Origin: GCA-2731375 sp964631725
GTDB taxonomy: Bacteria > Pseudomonadota > Alphaproteobacteria > GCA-2731375
Length of the DNA: 64,000 bases
Assembly (NCBI GenBank): GCA_964631725.1
Contig: CAZVYX010000009.1
Coordinates: 1-64,000 of the forward strand
Reading direction: 5' to 3'
Shown here: positions 17,552-26,349 of the stretch, piece after piece
Numbering within the stretch: the first letter of the stretch is position 1
How the letters are laid out: every line of letters starts with the position of its first letter
Translations under genes and position numbers: made by a program
The notes under the pieces: generated by a model
What the model saw: only the letters and a program-made list of their open reading frames with translations
Told to the model about the DNA's origin: nothing
Database searches by the model: none

Positions 17552-18831
17552 TGCCGATGACCGTGGACGACCGGCTGGATTTTGATAACCCCCAGACGCG
17601 TTGGTCACGGTCAGGCTCGGTGGTTTCCGACCTTATCTTGCTGGTGCTGACCCTTGTTGCAGTGGTCGGTGCGGCGGCCGGAGAAATCTATGTCGCGGCG
17701 ATCTGCGGCCTGGTCCTGATGCTGACATTTGTCGCCCGGATGTGGACGCAGCTTGCCCTGGTGGAGGTAGACTACGCCTGCTCGCCCTCCGCCGACCGCC
17801 TGATGGAGGGCGATCTGTTCGAGCTCACCCTGACGATCGAGAACCGCAAGCCCCTGCCGCTGCCCTGGCTGACCCTTTCGGAGACCCTGCCTGAAGGTTT
17901 GGCATTGATCCAGAAGGCACGGCACAGCGGACTTTTTTTTCAGGAGACGGCCATTCAGGAAACCACCTCCCTTGGCCAATATGAACGTGTCAGGTTTCAT
18001 CATCGCGTCCGTGCCGTGCGGCGCGGCTATTATAGCCTTGGCCCGACACGTATCAGCAGCGGTGACATTTTTGGTTTCTACGAAGCGCGGCTCGATACGC
18101 CGCGGCGGCCGGCGCGCCTGGTGGTCTATCCGCGAACCCTGAGGATGCCGGATTTCAACCTGCCGCCGTATCGTCCCATCGGGGATATTTCGAGCCGCGC
18201 CCGGTTGGTCGACGATCCGACGCGGCCCAGCGGCCTGCGCGAATATCGCACCGGTGATGCGGCCCGGCATATCGATTGGAAGGCAACGGCACGCCGCGAC
18301 GCGGTCTTTGTCAGAACCTATGATTCCAGCCACTCGCAACGGGTGGTGATTCTGCTGGAATGCGATACCTCGATCGAACGGTGGCGGGTCTATCCAATGG
18401 TCCTGGAAGCGGCCGTGACCGCCGCCGCATCGGCGGCACGTCGATCGATCGAGCTTGGCTATGCGGTTGGTCTGGTCTGCAACGGCAATTCGCCAAGCGG
18501 GCCGGCGCCGCCTATGGTCGCGCCGGGTGCCGGGCCGGATCAACTGGCCGCCCTGATGACCGCCCTGGCCGGTGCCGGGGTGCACACCACGGGCCGGTTG
18601 GAACAAATGCTGGAACGCTATGGCGCCGAGGCCATGCCCGCTGGCGCGACAGTGGTCTATGTCGCCGGCGTATTCCGGCCGTCAACCGTGGAATACGTGC
18701 GCGAACTGGGCCGCCGGGGCCATCGCATCATGGCGCTTTGCGCCGCCGGCGATGATGCGCCGGAAATCCCCGGCCTGCCCATGGCGGATTACCGTGCGGT
18801 TTTCGCGGCTCCGGAGAGCGGCGATGCCTGA
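17551..18831 (+). CDS. DUF58 domain-containing membrane protein
   Basis: A 426-residue protein with two N-terminal membrane spans (about 25-65), a beta-rich extracytoplasmic-like middle, and the DUF58 core GLREYRTGDAARHIDWKATARR followed by a VWA-like C-terminus (VVILLECDTSIER). A TTG precedes the ATG but the ATG at 17551 is preferred. It overlaps MoxR upstream and the membrane protein gene downstream by 8 bp. DUF58 proteins are the usual partners of MoxR ATPases in envelope or stress systems. Confidence 0.92.
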   Translation: MPMTVDDRLDFDNPQTRWSRSGSVVSDLILLVLTLVAVVGAAAGEIYVAAICGLVLMLTFVARMWTQLALVEVDYACSPSADRLMEGDLFELTLTIENRKPLPLPWLTLSETLPEGLALIQKARHSGLFFQETAIQETTSLGQYERVRFHHRVRAVRRGYYSLGPTRISSGDIFGFYEARLDTPRRPARLVVYPRTLRMPDFNLPPYRPIGDISSRARLVDDPTRPSGLREYRTGDAARHIDWKATARRDAVFVRTYDSSHSQRVVILLECDTSIERWRVYPMVLEAAVTAAASAARRSIELGYAVGLVCNGNSPSGPAPPMVAPGAGPDQLAALMTALAGAGVHTTGRLEQMLERYGAEAMPAGATVVYVAGVFRPSTVEYVRELGRRGHRIMALCAAGDDAPEIPGLPMADYRAVFAAPESGDA

Positions 18832-20182
18832 TCGCAAGGATATCATCGCGATCACGGCGACGATCATCGCCGACACGGCTTGGCTGTACCCAATATCGAT
18901 GATCCTCGGCAGCGGCTTCAATCCGGGCGCGCCGCTATTGCCGCTGGCCACTATCCTGCTGTTGCTAACCCTGGGTTTTGCGACCAGCCGGCTGGCCCTG
19001 CACAAGGTCGCGGATCCCTCGCTGCAGGCGCCGGTGCAGGCAATTACCGGTTTGGCCGTAATCTATCTGGTTATCGCGACCATCGCGGACCAGGGCGGCG
19101 TTGATCTGCTGTGGGGGCCGCACATGGTCAGTGGCACCTTCACGGGCCGGCAGGTCGGCAGCTTGATCGCCGGCATGGGGGCGGCCGGTTTCCTCTGGTA
19201 CCGGGGTGTCCGCATTGCCATCGAAAGCCATCCACAACTTCGGCTGCTGCAAACCTTCCGCACCGGCCTTGTGGCACTCGGCCTGGCGGTCCTGGTGGAA
19301 CAGGCCGCCGGCATCGATGCTTCGGCCACGTTGATGCTCATACTGTTTTTCGTCGCCTCGCTCTCGGGACTGGCGTTTGGGCGTCTGGCACCGGGCGGCG
19401 CCTGGACACCCATCGTCGGTCTGGCCGTGGCGGCGGTGCTGGGCGGCGGCTTCTTCGCCGGGATGTTGGGCGCGGTGATTGGCGGCCATGGTCTGGGGCT
19501 TTTGGCCACGGCTTGGAGCTATTTATCCGTCGTGGTTTTGTGGCTGTTGGAAATGCTGTTCGCGTTTCTACTGTGGATCCTTCCCGATCTGGCGTCACGC
19601 AAGGACGGCGGCGTGGATTGGAAACCCCCGAAATTCGAACTGCCCGAATACATCAAGGTGGAATCCGGGCCGGGGGGTATGGATCTGTCGGTCCAACTGC
19701 TGCAGTACGGGGGTCTGCTGCTGGCGCTTTATCTGGCCTACCGCCTGTTGGCCTGGGCCTACCGGGTCTACGCCCAGAAGGACGAAGTGGAGGATGATAC
19801 GGAGCGCGAGTCGATCCAGGGCAATGCGGATGCCAGGGCCGATATGCTCAACCTTTTATGGGACCTCCTGCCCGATTGGCTGCGTCCCGCGAAAGCAGCC
19901 GCCGCACCGCATTTCCCGCAGGACAAACCGGGCATAACGGAGGTCTATGCGCTGTACTTCGATATGCTGACCGCCGCCTGCGATAAGGGCCATGATTTCG
20001 TGCCGTCGGCGACGCCCAGGGAACGCCGCGCGGACATTGAGGAAACCATACCCGGCGCGCCGGTGGCGCCGATCACAAATTGCTTCAACGCCGCCTGCTA
20101 TGGCAACGTCGCAACCGATCTGACAATTGTCGAGCGGCTGCGCCGGGAACTGGAACAGGCCCTAGACCATTTTCGAAACTGA
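18824..20182 (+). CDS. polytopic membrane protein with DUF4129-like C-terminus
   Basis: A 452-residue protein with about nine hydrophobic spans over residues 1-310, then a cytosolic tail. The tail ends in a pattern like DUF4129 (YALYFDMLTAACDKGHDF, TPRER, then NAACYGN), which usually closes TgpA-type transglutaminase membrane proteins. The transglutaminase Cys-His-Asp core is absent. The start ATG overlaps the DUF58 stop by 8 bp; the longer upstream frame is a shadow of DUF58. It is the third member of a MoxR-DUF58 operon and ends at a long hairpin. Confidence 0.8.
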   Translation: MPDRKDIIAITATIIADTAWLYPISMILGSGFNPGAPLLPLATILLLLTLGFATSRLALHKVADPSLQAPVQAITGLAVIYLVIATIADQGGVDLLWGPHMVSGTFTGRQVGSLIAGMGAAGFLWYRGVRIAIESHPQLRLLQTFRTGLVALGLAVLVEQAAGIDASATLMLILFFVASLSGLAFGRLAPGGAWTPIVGLAVAAVLGGGFFAGMLGAVIGGHGLGLLATAWSYLSVVVLWLLEMLFAFLLWILPDLASRKDGGVDWKPPKFELPEYIKVESGPGGMDLSVQLLQYGGLLLALYLAYRLLAWAYRVYAQKDEVEDDTERESIQGNADARADMLNLLWDLLPDWLRPAKAAAAPHFPQDKPGITEVYALYFDMLTAACDKGHDFVPSATPRERRADIEETIPGAPVAPITNCFNAACYGNVATDLTIVERLRRELEQALDHFRN

Positions 20183-20190
20183 ACTACCCA

Positions 20191-20254
20191 CCCGCTCCCC
20201 CTTCCCGTCCACCCACAGGGTACCATTAATGGGTGGTCGGGAAGGGGGAGCGGG
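20191..20254. repeat. long inverted repeat, probable bidirectional terminator
   Basis: A left arm (20191-20215) and right arm (20230-20254) pair over 24 of 25 positions with one T/T mismatch and a 14-nt loop containing GGTACC. The arms are strongly purine/pyrimidine skewed (CCCGCTCCCCCTTCCCG against its complement). It fills the gap between the convergent membrane-protein and LpxR-like genes. It could end transcription from both sides or be a copy of a dispersed palindromic element. Confidence 0.7.
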
Positions 20255-20287
20255 AGGCTCGGCGATTCGATGAATATCGACAATGCC

Positions 20288-21325
20288 CTAATTCCACTGC
20301 CACGATAGGCTGATGGAGCCGAAGCGGGTATTGTCCGGCTGGCCGGCGAACTCCCGGGTCCGCAAAACGCCGGTGTAGGCAATCTTGAAGGGTCCCCGCT
20401 CGAACGCCAGGCCAAGTGATAGATCCGCCACCAAGGGCTCCCGATCGACGCTGTGGCTGCGGCGCCAGGTATTGCCGTCGAGGAAAATGTTATGGGCCAC
20501 ATAGCGGCCCTCGGCCCCGGCGAAACCATACCAGCTCCAACCCTCCCGACGGCGGCGCGCATCCAGGGTCCGCATGCCCTTGATCAGGCTGGGCGGGCCG
20601 AAATCCCAGGGCAGGTGATAGCCATAGCGAAATGCACCGCCCAGATTTACATGGCTCAGGACATTACCGATGCTGGCGCCCATATGGGGCACCATGTCGA
20701 ATTCCAGGTTGGCCGGCCAGGTGGACCGGGGCTTGCCGCGCCATTTACGTTCATACATCAACAACAGGCCCGGTTCGTCCTTCAGCTGATTGCGCCAGCC
20801 GTCGAAGCGGTCGATCACCCGGATGTCGTGGACCAAATCCTGGGCCTGCTGGCCATAGGCGTGCGGTCCTACAATGCCCATGTTGAGCTCGATGGAATCC
20901 AGCATCTCGGCGAAGCCAAAGGCGTTGATGCCGGATACCGTATGCAGCGACATCGCGCCATACAGCCAGCCCGCATAGGGCCGGTCATCGAGAATCAAAT
21001 CCGTCCGGCGGCGGTCGGCGGGCGTATACATCTCCTGCGCCAGGGCCAGACCCAGCCTGGTCCGGTTATTTCGCTTCAGGCTGAGCCATTCGAGGAGGCC
21101 GCGCACCCAGGGCACCGGATTTACCGTATCGCGGTGCGGCGGCGAAACCCAGGAACCGCGAAGGCCATTGGTGTAATGGCGGTCGGCGCCATAGAACAGG
21201 TCATTCTCGAACTGCAACGTGAATGTGCCACGCTCCTTGTCGGCAGCGGGCGCCGGCAACGGGGCCACGGCCAAGCCGAGCGTCAACAGGATTAGGCGTG
21301 CGATTGTCCCGCCCGGCGGTTGCAT
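20288..21325 (-). CDS. LpxR-family outer-membrane lipid A deacylase-like protein
   Basis: A 345-residue protein with a signal peptide (residues 1-28, ending PAPAA) and the LpxR/DUF2219 pattern FENDLFYGADRHYTNG (N41, D42, T52) plus IVGPHAYGQQAQDLVH; the C-terminus ends in an aromatic-rich strand (SISLSWQWN) as in outer-membrane beta barrels. LpxR removes the 3'-acyloxyacyl group of lipid A. The ATG at 21325 lies 13 bp after the RND pump stop, so it is probably the last gene of the PadR-RND operon. Activity on lipid A here is inferred from family only. Confidence 0.85.
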   Translation of the reverse strand: MQPPGGTIARLILLTLGLAVAPLPAPAADKERGTFTLQFENDLFYGADRHYTNGLRGSWVSPPHRDTVNPVPWVRGLLEWLSLKRNNRTRLGLALAQEMYTPADRRRTDLILDDRPYAGWLYGAMSLHTVSGINAFGFAEMLDSIELNMGIVGPHAYGQQAQDLVHDIRVIDRFDGWRNQLKDEPGLLLMYERKWRGKPRSTWPANLEFDMVPHMGASIGNVLSHVNLGGAFRYGYHLPWDFGPPSLIKGMRTLDARRRREGWSWYGFAGAEGRYVAHNIFLDGNTWRRSHSVDREPLVADLSLGLAFERGPFKIAYTGVLRTREFAGQPDNTRFGSISLSWQWN

Positions 21326-21338
21326 GGCCCTGCAGGCC

Positions 21339-24300
21339 CTACTCCGCCGCCTGTGGCGCGGCATCGATCTTGGCCGCCTTCGTATCGCGACGGCGGGCGA
21401 AGAAGGCCGAGGAGCGCGCGCCAAGGGCCAGAAGCGACGGCGTCACGAACAGGGTCAGAAGGGTGGCGAAGCTGAGACCGAAGGCCACCGCCGTGGACAA
21501 CTGCACCCACCATTGCGTCGACGGCGCGCCAATGGCGACATCCCGGGCCACGAAGTCGATGTTCATCTGGAAAACCATGGGCAGCAGGCCAAAGATCGTG
21601 GTCACCGTGGTCAACAGCACCGGGCGCAGGCGCTGGGTGCCGGTACGGACCACCGCTTCCATCGGCTCCATGCCCGATTTCACCAATCTGGCATAGGTAT
21701 CGATTAGAACGATATTGTTGTTGACCACGATGCCGGCCAGGGCGATGACGCCAATCCCGGTCATCACGATACCGAAAGCCTGCCCGGTGATCAGCAGGCC
21801 GGCCATCACGCCCACCGTCGACATGATCACCGCCGTCAGGATCAACAAGGCGTGGTAGAAGCTGTTGAACTGGGTAATCAGAATGATCGCCATGACGAAC
21901 AGGGCGACACCGAAGGCCTTTTGCAGGAATTCCGCCGCTTCCTTTTGGTCCCGGTCGGCGCCGCGGAAGCGGATATCGACCTCCGGATCGAAGGTTTGTG
22001 TCGCCATCCAGGCCCGGATTTCATTGACCTTGTCGTCGGGCAGCAATCCCGCCGCCACACTGGCCTGTACCTTGATCACGCGATAGCCGTCGCTGCGTTT
22101 CAACAGGCCGGAGCGTTGCTGCGGCGTGCGCACGACAAAGTTGGAGATCGGCACCTGACCGTGGCTGGTCTGCACCCGCAACAGGTCCAACTGTTCGATG
22201 TTGCGGTATTCGATGGGAAAGCGGACCCTGATTTCCACTTCCTTATCGGCATCGTCGGGGCGGTACTCTCCCACCTTAATGCCATTGGTCAGCAGTTGCA
22301 CGGTCTTGCCAACGGTCAGAATATCGGCGTTGTACAGTCCCGCCTGCGCCCTATCCACCTTGAGCTGCCATTCAATACCCGGCAGGGCACGGCTGTCTTC
22401 CACATCCAACAACCCATCCATGGCTTCCAGCTTGCCACGGAACTGCGCCACCAGCGCCTCCAGACGCTCGGGAAAGCGGGAGCGGAATTCGATTTGGATA
22501 TCCTTACCGGTGGGCGGGCCCACATCGGGCTCCCGCGGCTCGACCCAGACACCGGCCAGATGCGCCGTACGCTGGCGGACCTCCGTCATGATCTCGGCCG
22601 AGGTGCGGCGTTTGTCCCAATCGGCGAATTCAATGAAGATCGTACCGATCACATCCTGGGCCTGATCCTCGCCCCTGGCGGCACCGCCGGTCCGGGCATA
22701 GATGGTGCGGATACCCTGGACGCCCATCAACTCGGCCTCGACCTCGCGAACCAGGACGTCCTTCTCCCGGGTCGACATGTTGCCACGGGCGTGCACGTGA
22801 ATAAGGCTCTGCTCGGGCTCCACGTTGGGGAAGAACTCCACGCCCTTGCCCTGGGACCAATAGGCCCCCTGGACCGCGATCAAGATGACCACGGCGCTTA
22901 ACAGCACCAGGATGGGCCGGCGGATCAGGATCCACAATGTGCGGGCATAAAGGCCGGTCATGCCGGGCAGTTGCCGCACATCACCGTCCTCGGCGGCGGC
23001 CAGGGCGGCCAGCACTTCGGGGTGGGCCGAGCCCGCCTTGCCGATCAGGCCGCCCAATGTGGGCACGAAGATCAGCGCCATCAACAACGATCCGCTCAAG
23101 GTCATGACCAGGGTGATGGGCAGGAATTTCATGAATTCGCCGACCACGCCGGGCCAGAAGATCAACGGCATGAACGCCGCCAGCGTGGTCGCGGTCGAAG
23201 CGATAATGGGCCAGGCCATGCGCTGGGCCGCCATGGTATAGGCGTCCTTGCGGTGCAGCCCCTCGGCCAGCTTGCGGTCGGCATATTCGGTCACCACGAT
23301 GGCGCCGTCGACCAGCATGCCGACGGCCAGGATCAGGGCGAACAGGACGACAATATTGACGGTCAGGCCCATGGCGTCGAGCACCAGAATGCCGAACAGG
23401 AACGAGGCCGGGATCGCCAGGCCGACCAGGCCGGCGGTACGCAGCCCCAGGGCGGCGACGACGACGATCATGACCAGCAAAATGGCGGAAAGCACATTGT
23501 TCTGCAGATCGTCCAGCATGCGGCGGATATTCTTCGATTCATCCTGGATGAAATTGACCTGCACGCCGGCCGGCCAGCTCTTGGCCCGCTTATTCACCAG
23601 CTCACGTACCTGGTCGATGGTTTCGATGACATTCTCGCCCAGGCGTTTCTTGATCTCCAGGGTAACGCCGGCCTGGCCATTGATGCGGGCGTAGGAACTG
23701 GCATCGCGGAAGGTGCGGCGCACGGTCGCCACATCCGCCAGGGTAACGACGCTGTTCCCCGACACCTTGACCGGCAGATTAAACAGATCCTCGGCGGTTT
23801 CGAACAAACCCGGCACCTTGACCGGGAAACGGCCCATGCCGGTATCCATGTTGCCGGCGCCGATCAGTTGATTGTTGCGGGTCGCCACCCGGCCCAGTTC
23901 TTCCTGGCTGATGCCGTAGCTTTCCAGGCGCGCGGGATCGACGGTGATTTCCAGAATCTCGTCCCGCTCGCCAATGATATCGGCCTCGAGGACACCGGGC
24001 ATCGCCTCCAACTCGTCCTGCAGATCGCGTGCCAGACGCAGCAATGTGCGCTCCGGCACGGGACCGGCCAGGGTGACGACCAGGACCGGAAACAGTCCCA
24101 CATTGACCTCGTGCGCGGTCGGTTCCTCGGTTTCATCGGGCAGATCCGGTTTCACCAGATCAATCGCCTCACGCACATCCTGGACCGCCTGGTCGGCGTC
24201 AAAGCCGGCATCGAACTCCAGCAGCACCGAGGCATGGCCCTGTTCGGCGCGGGAGCGCATTTCCTTGATGCCTTCGATGGAGCGCAATTCCTGTTCCATG

Positions 24301-24500
24301 GGACGGACCAGCAGACGCTCCGCATCCTCCGGCGAAATGCCGTCATGTTTCATGGCGACATAGACGATGGGGATATTGATGTCCGGCTTGGATTCCTTGG
24401 GGATGGTCAGGAACGAGCCAAGGCCGGCGATAAGCACCAGCAACAGGATGGAGAGGATGCTGCGGGAATGGTGAACCGCGGCATCGATAATCGCATTCAT
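21339..24500 (-). CDS. efflux RND transporter permease subunit
   Basis: A 1053-residue RND pump with the usual two-fold layout: span 1 at about 15-34, a large periplasmic loop, six spans, a second loop and six spans. The proton-relay segment of span 4 reads GMLVDGAIVV, retaining the first Asp of the AcrB pair but with Gly at the second. It overlaps the adaptor gene by 4 bp. It exports unknown lipophilic compounds across the inner membrane using the proton gradient. No outer-membrane factor of TolC type is encoded in this window. Confidence 0.95.
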   Translation of the reverse strand: MNAIIDAAVHHSRSILSILLLVLIAGLGSFLTIPKESKPDINIPIVYVAMKHDGISPEDAERLLVRPMEQELRSIEGIKEMRSRAEQGHASVLLEFDAGFDADQAVQDVREAIDLVKPDLPDETEEPTAHEVNVGLFPVLVVTLAGPVPERTLLRLARDLQDELEAMPGVLEADIIGERDEILEITVDPARLESYGISQEELGRVATRNNQLIGAGNMDTGMGRFPVKVPGLFETAEDLFNLPVKVSGNSVVTLADVATVRRTFRDASSYARINGQAGVTLEIKKRLGENVIETIDQVRELVNKRAKSWPAGVQVNFIQDESKNIRRMLDDLQNNVLSAILLVMIVVVAALGLRTAGLVGLAIPASFLFGILVLDAMGLTVNIVVLFALILAVGMLVDGAIVVTEYADRKLAEGLHRKDAYTMAAQRMAWPIIASTATTLAAFMPLIFWPGVVGEFMKFLPITLVMTLSGSLLMALIFVPTLGGLIGKAGSAHPEVLAALAAAEDGDVRQLPGMTGLYARTLWILIRRPILVLLSAVVILIAVQGAYWSQGKGVEFFPNVEPEQSLIHVHARGNMSTREKDVLVREVEAELMGVQGIRTIYARTGGAARGEDQAQDVIGTIFIEFADWDKRRTSAEIMTEVRQRTAHLAGVWVEPREPDVGPPTGKDIQIEFRSRFPERLEALVAQFRGKLEAMDGLLDVEDSRALPGIEWQLKVDRAQAGLYNADILTVGKTVQLLTNGIKVGEYRPDDADKEVEIRVRFPIEYRNIEQLDLLRVQTSHGQVPISNFVVRTPQQRSGLLKRSDGYRVIKVQASVAAGLLPDDKVNEIRAWMATQTFDPEVDIRFRGADRDQKEAAEFLQKAFGVALFVMAIILITQFNSFYHALLILTAVIMSTVGVMAGLLITGQAFGIVMTGIGVIALAGIVVNNNIVLIDTYARLVKSGMEPMEAVVRTGTQRLRPVLLTTVTTIFGLLPMVFQMNIDFVARDVAIGAPSTQWWVQLSTAVAFGLSFATLLTLFVTPSLLALGARSSAFFARRRDTKAAKIDAAPQAAE

Positions 24501-25639
24501 GATGCGGGCGCCCCCTTGCCCCTGTCGCCGTCACCGGCCTTGTCCTTGCCACCCGATATCCGTACCCGGTCGCCCTTGCGGACGAATTCCTGGCCAACGA
24601 CAATCAACTCAGCCTGGGCCGGCAGGCCGGCCACCCAGATGCCGTTCGTGGCCGAGGAGATGAACTCGATGGGATAGAAATCAACGACGCCGCCGTCCTC
24701 GACGCAACGCACGCCCACCGTGCCGCCGTCATTCAGGGTCAGCACCGCCGGCGTAATTAAATGCGCCTGCACTTGGTCGGTCGGAAAGGTCAGCTCCGCC
24801 GTGGTGCCATGGCGCAGTTCGCCGTCGGGATTGGGTACCAGCAATTCGACGCGAAAGGTGCGCGTCGTGGCATCTGACGTGGCCGCGATATAGTCAATGC
24901 GGCCCTCGACCGTCTGCCCGGTAACCAGCTTGGCATGGCCCTTGCCGTTTAAGCGCAGCCGGCCAACGTCATTTTCGCTGACCAGGGCGACGATCAGATA
25001 GGGATCCTCGTCCACCAGCAGGGCAATGGGGCTGCCTTCCTTGACATAGCCGCCCAGTTCCACCTCGCGGCTATCGACGACGGCATCAAAGGGCGCGCGG
25101 ATCACGGTCCGGGAAAGGGCGACATCCATCTGCTTGACCATGGCCTTCGCCGCATCCAGACGGGCGGCGGCGGCGGAAAATTGCGTTTCCGCGCGATAGC
25201 CCTTGCTGCGTAGTTTCTTGGCCGCCTTGTATTCCACGTCCCGCTGACGGACCAGCGCCTCGGCCTCCGCCATGCGCGCCTTGCGGTCGGCCACGTCGAT
25301 ACGCACCAGCACATCGCCCCGGCGCACCCGGCTGCCCTTTCGCACCGCCAACTTGGTGATACGGCCCTTGATTTCAGATTTCACCGTGACCTTGCGCTTG
25401 GCCTCCGTATGGCCACGCGACGTGACGGCGCGCCAATGATCCTGGGCGCGGGAGGATCGGGTGCGGACGGCGGTCAGCGCCGCCTCGCCCTGCTCGGCCA
25501 TGCGTTCGGCGACGGAAGGGGCCTGATCCGGCGCCGCCTTGCCATTCGCCATGCCGGCCTGGCCGCCAAATTCGCCGCTTAACACCCAGCCCGCCGCGAT
25601 CACGGCAATGGCAAGGGCAAGAATGAATGATTTTCGCAT
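24497..25639 (-). CDS. RND efflux periplasmic adaptor (membrane fusion) protein
   Basis: A 380-residue HlyD/AcrA-type adaptor: N-terminal signal anchor (RKSFILALAIAVIAAGWVL), a barrel-sandwich half-motif (KGRITKLAVRKGSRVRRGDVL), a helical hairpin around residues 120-180 rich in Ala/Lys/Arg, then VIRAPFDAVVDSREVELGGYV and a beta-barrel domain. A TTG at 25657 overlapping the PadR stop is an alternative start. Translation is probably coupled to PadR upstream and RND downstream. Confidence 0.92.
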   Translation of the reverse strand: MRKSFILALAIAVIAAGWVLSGEFGGQAGMANGKAAPDQAPSVAERMAEQGEAALTAVRTRSSRAQDHWRAVTSRGHTEAKRKVTVKSEIKGRITKLAVRKGSRVRRGDVLVRIDVADRKARMAEAEALVRQRDVEYKAAKKLRSKGYRAETQFSAAAARLDAAKAMVKQMDVALSRTVIRAPFDAVVDSREVELGGYVKEGSPIALLVDEDPYLIVALVSENDVGRLRLNGKGHAKLVTGQTVEGRIDYIAATSDATTRTFRVELLVPNPDGELRHGTTAELTFPTDQVQAHLITPAVLTLNDGGTVGVRCVEDGGVVDFYPIEFISSATNGIWVAGLPAQAELIVVGQEFVRKGDRVRISGGKDKAGDGDRGKGAPAS

Positions 25640-25653
25640 ATTGCTGTTCCCGA

Positions 25654-26205
25654 TCAATCGGCGGCACCGGCGCGGTCGTTATCGACCTGCGCCAGCAAGG
25701 CTTCGCTTTCCACCAGATAGCGGTTGTTTTCCAGGTAGGCGGCGGCGGCTTCGTACAGCGCCCGGCCATAGCCGGCGACGAACCGCTGGGCCGGCGTACC
25801 GCGCTGTTCCCGCTCACCAAGTTCGGCGACATGGCTCTTATGCTGGGCAATGCGGCGGTCGATCATTTCGCCGACCTGACCGGCGGGCAAAAGATCAGCA
25901 AAACACATGGCAACCAGAAATTCCGATCGCACCCGGTCCCGTCCGGGCAGATTGTTCAACTCCCGCACCAGGGTCAGGCGGCCATCGATGGTCAGGCTGT
26001 AGACTTTTTTGTCGGGCCGCTTGGCCTGCTGCTCGGTCTCGCAATGGACCAGGCCTTCTTTTTGCAAGCGGTTCAGTGCTGGATAGATGGAACCAAACGA
26101 AGCATCGTAAAAATGGCTGAAAACATCCTCCAGCCGTTTCTTGATTTCGTAACCAGAGGCATCGCCCAGACTCAACACCCCGAGACACAGCGTTCGTACA
26201 TCCAT
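25654..26205 (-). CDS. PadR-family transcriptional regulator
   Basis: A 183-residue PadR repressor: winged HTH at 1-75 (LCLGVLSLGDASGYEIKKRLE, then SIYPALNRLQKEGLV) and a C-terminal helical dimerisation domain. It is the first gene of the adaptor-RND-LpxR unit, the usual place for a repressor that controls its own operon in response to a pump substrate. A GGGAGG sequence is 10 nt before the start. Confidence 0.93.
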   Translation of the reverse strand: MDVRTLCLGVLSLGDASGYEIKKRLEDVFSHFYDASFGSIYPALNRLQKEGLVHCETEQQAKRPDKKVYSLTIDGRLTLVRELNNLPGRDRVRSEFLVAMCFADLLPAGQVGEMIDRRIAQHKSHVAELGEREQRGTPAQRFVAGYGRALYEAAAAYLENNRYLVESEALLAQVDNDRAGAAD

Positions 26206-26275
26206 GGCGGCGTAACCTCCCTACCAACATCAAATCTGCATATAGCAATTCGATATATTGAAGTAAAGGCTACAA

Positions 26276-26292
26276 GGTAAAGATTCTTTACC
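26276..26292. promoter_or_regulatory. inverted repeat upstream of padR-RND operon
   Basis: GGTAAAG and CTTTACC are perfect 7-bp arms with a 3-bp spacer, about 70 bp upstream of the PadR start and 58 bp past the ATP-grasp stop. It may be the PadR operator or part of a terminator for the ATP-grasp gene. An AT-rich near-palindrome (ATATAGCAATTCGATATAT, 26250-26268) lies closer to padR and is an alternative operator. Confidence 0.4.
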
Positions 26293-26349
26293 GCCGGCGG
26301 CCAACCATTGTTTGTTTCTTTGCGTCTGCTTACCGCGGGGACGTTGCAG

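Noticed and set aside
18572..18823. Longer start for the DUF4129-like membrane protein
   Set aside because: The additional residues are a frame-shifted shadow of DUF58; the ATG at 18824 is coupled to its stop.
22971..24677. 568-codon plus-strand frame opposite the RND pump and adaptor
   Set aside because: High-GC shadow frame; its His/Gln/Gly/Asp-rich translation has no domain, and both real genes on the other strand have clear motifs.
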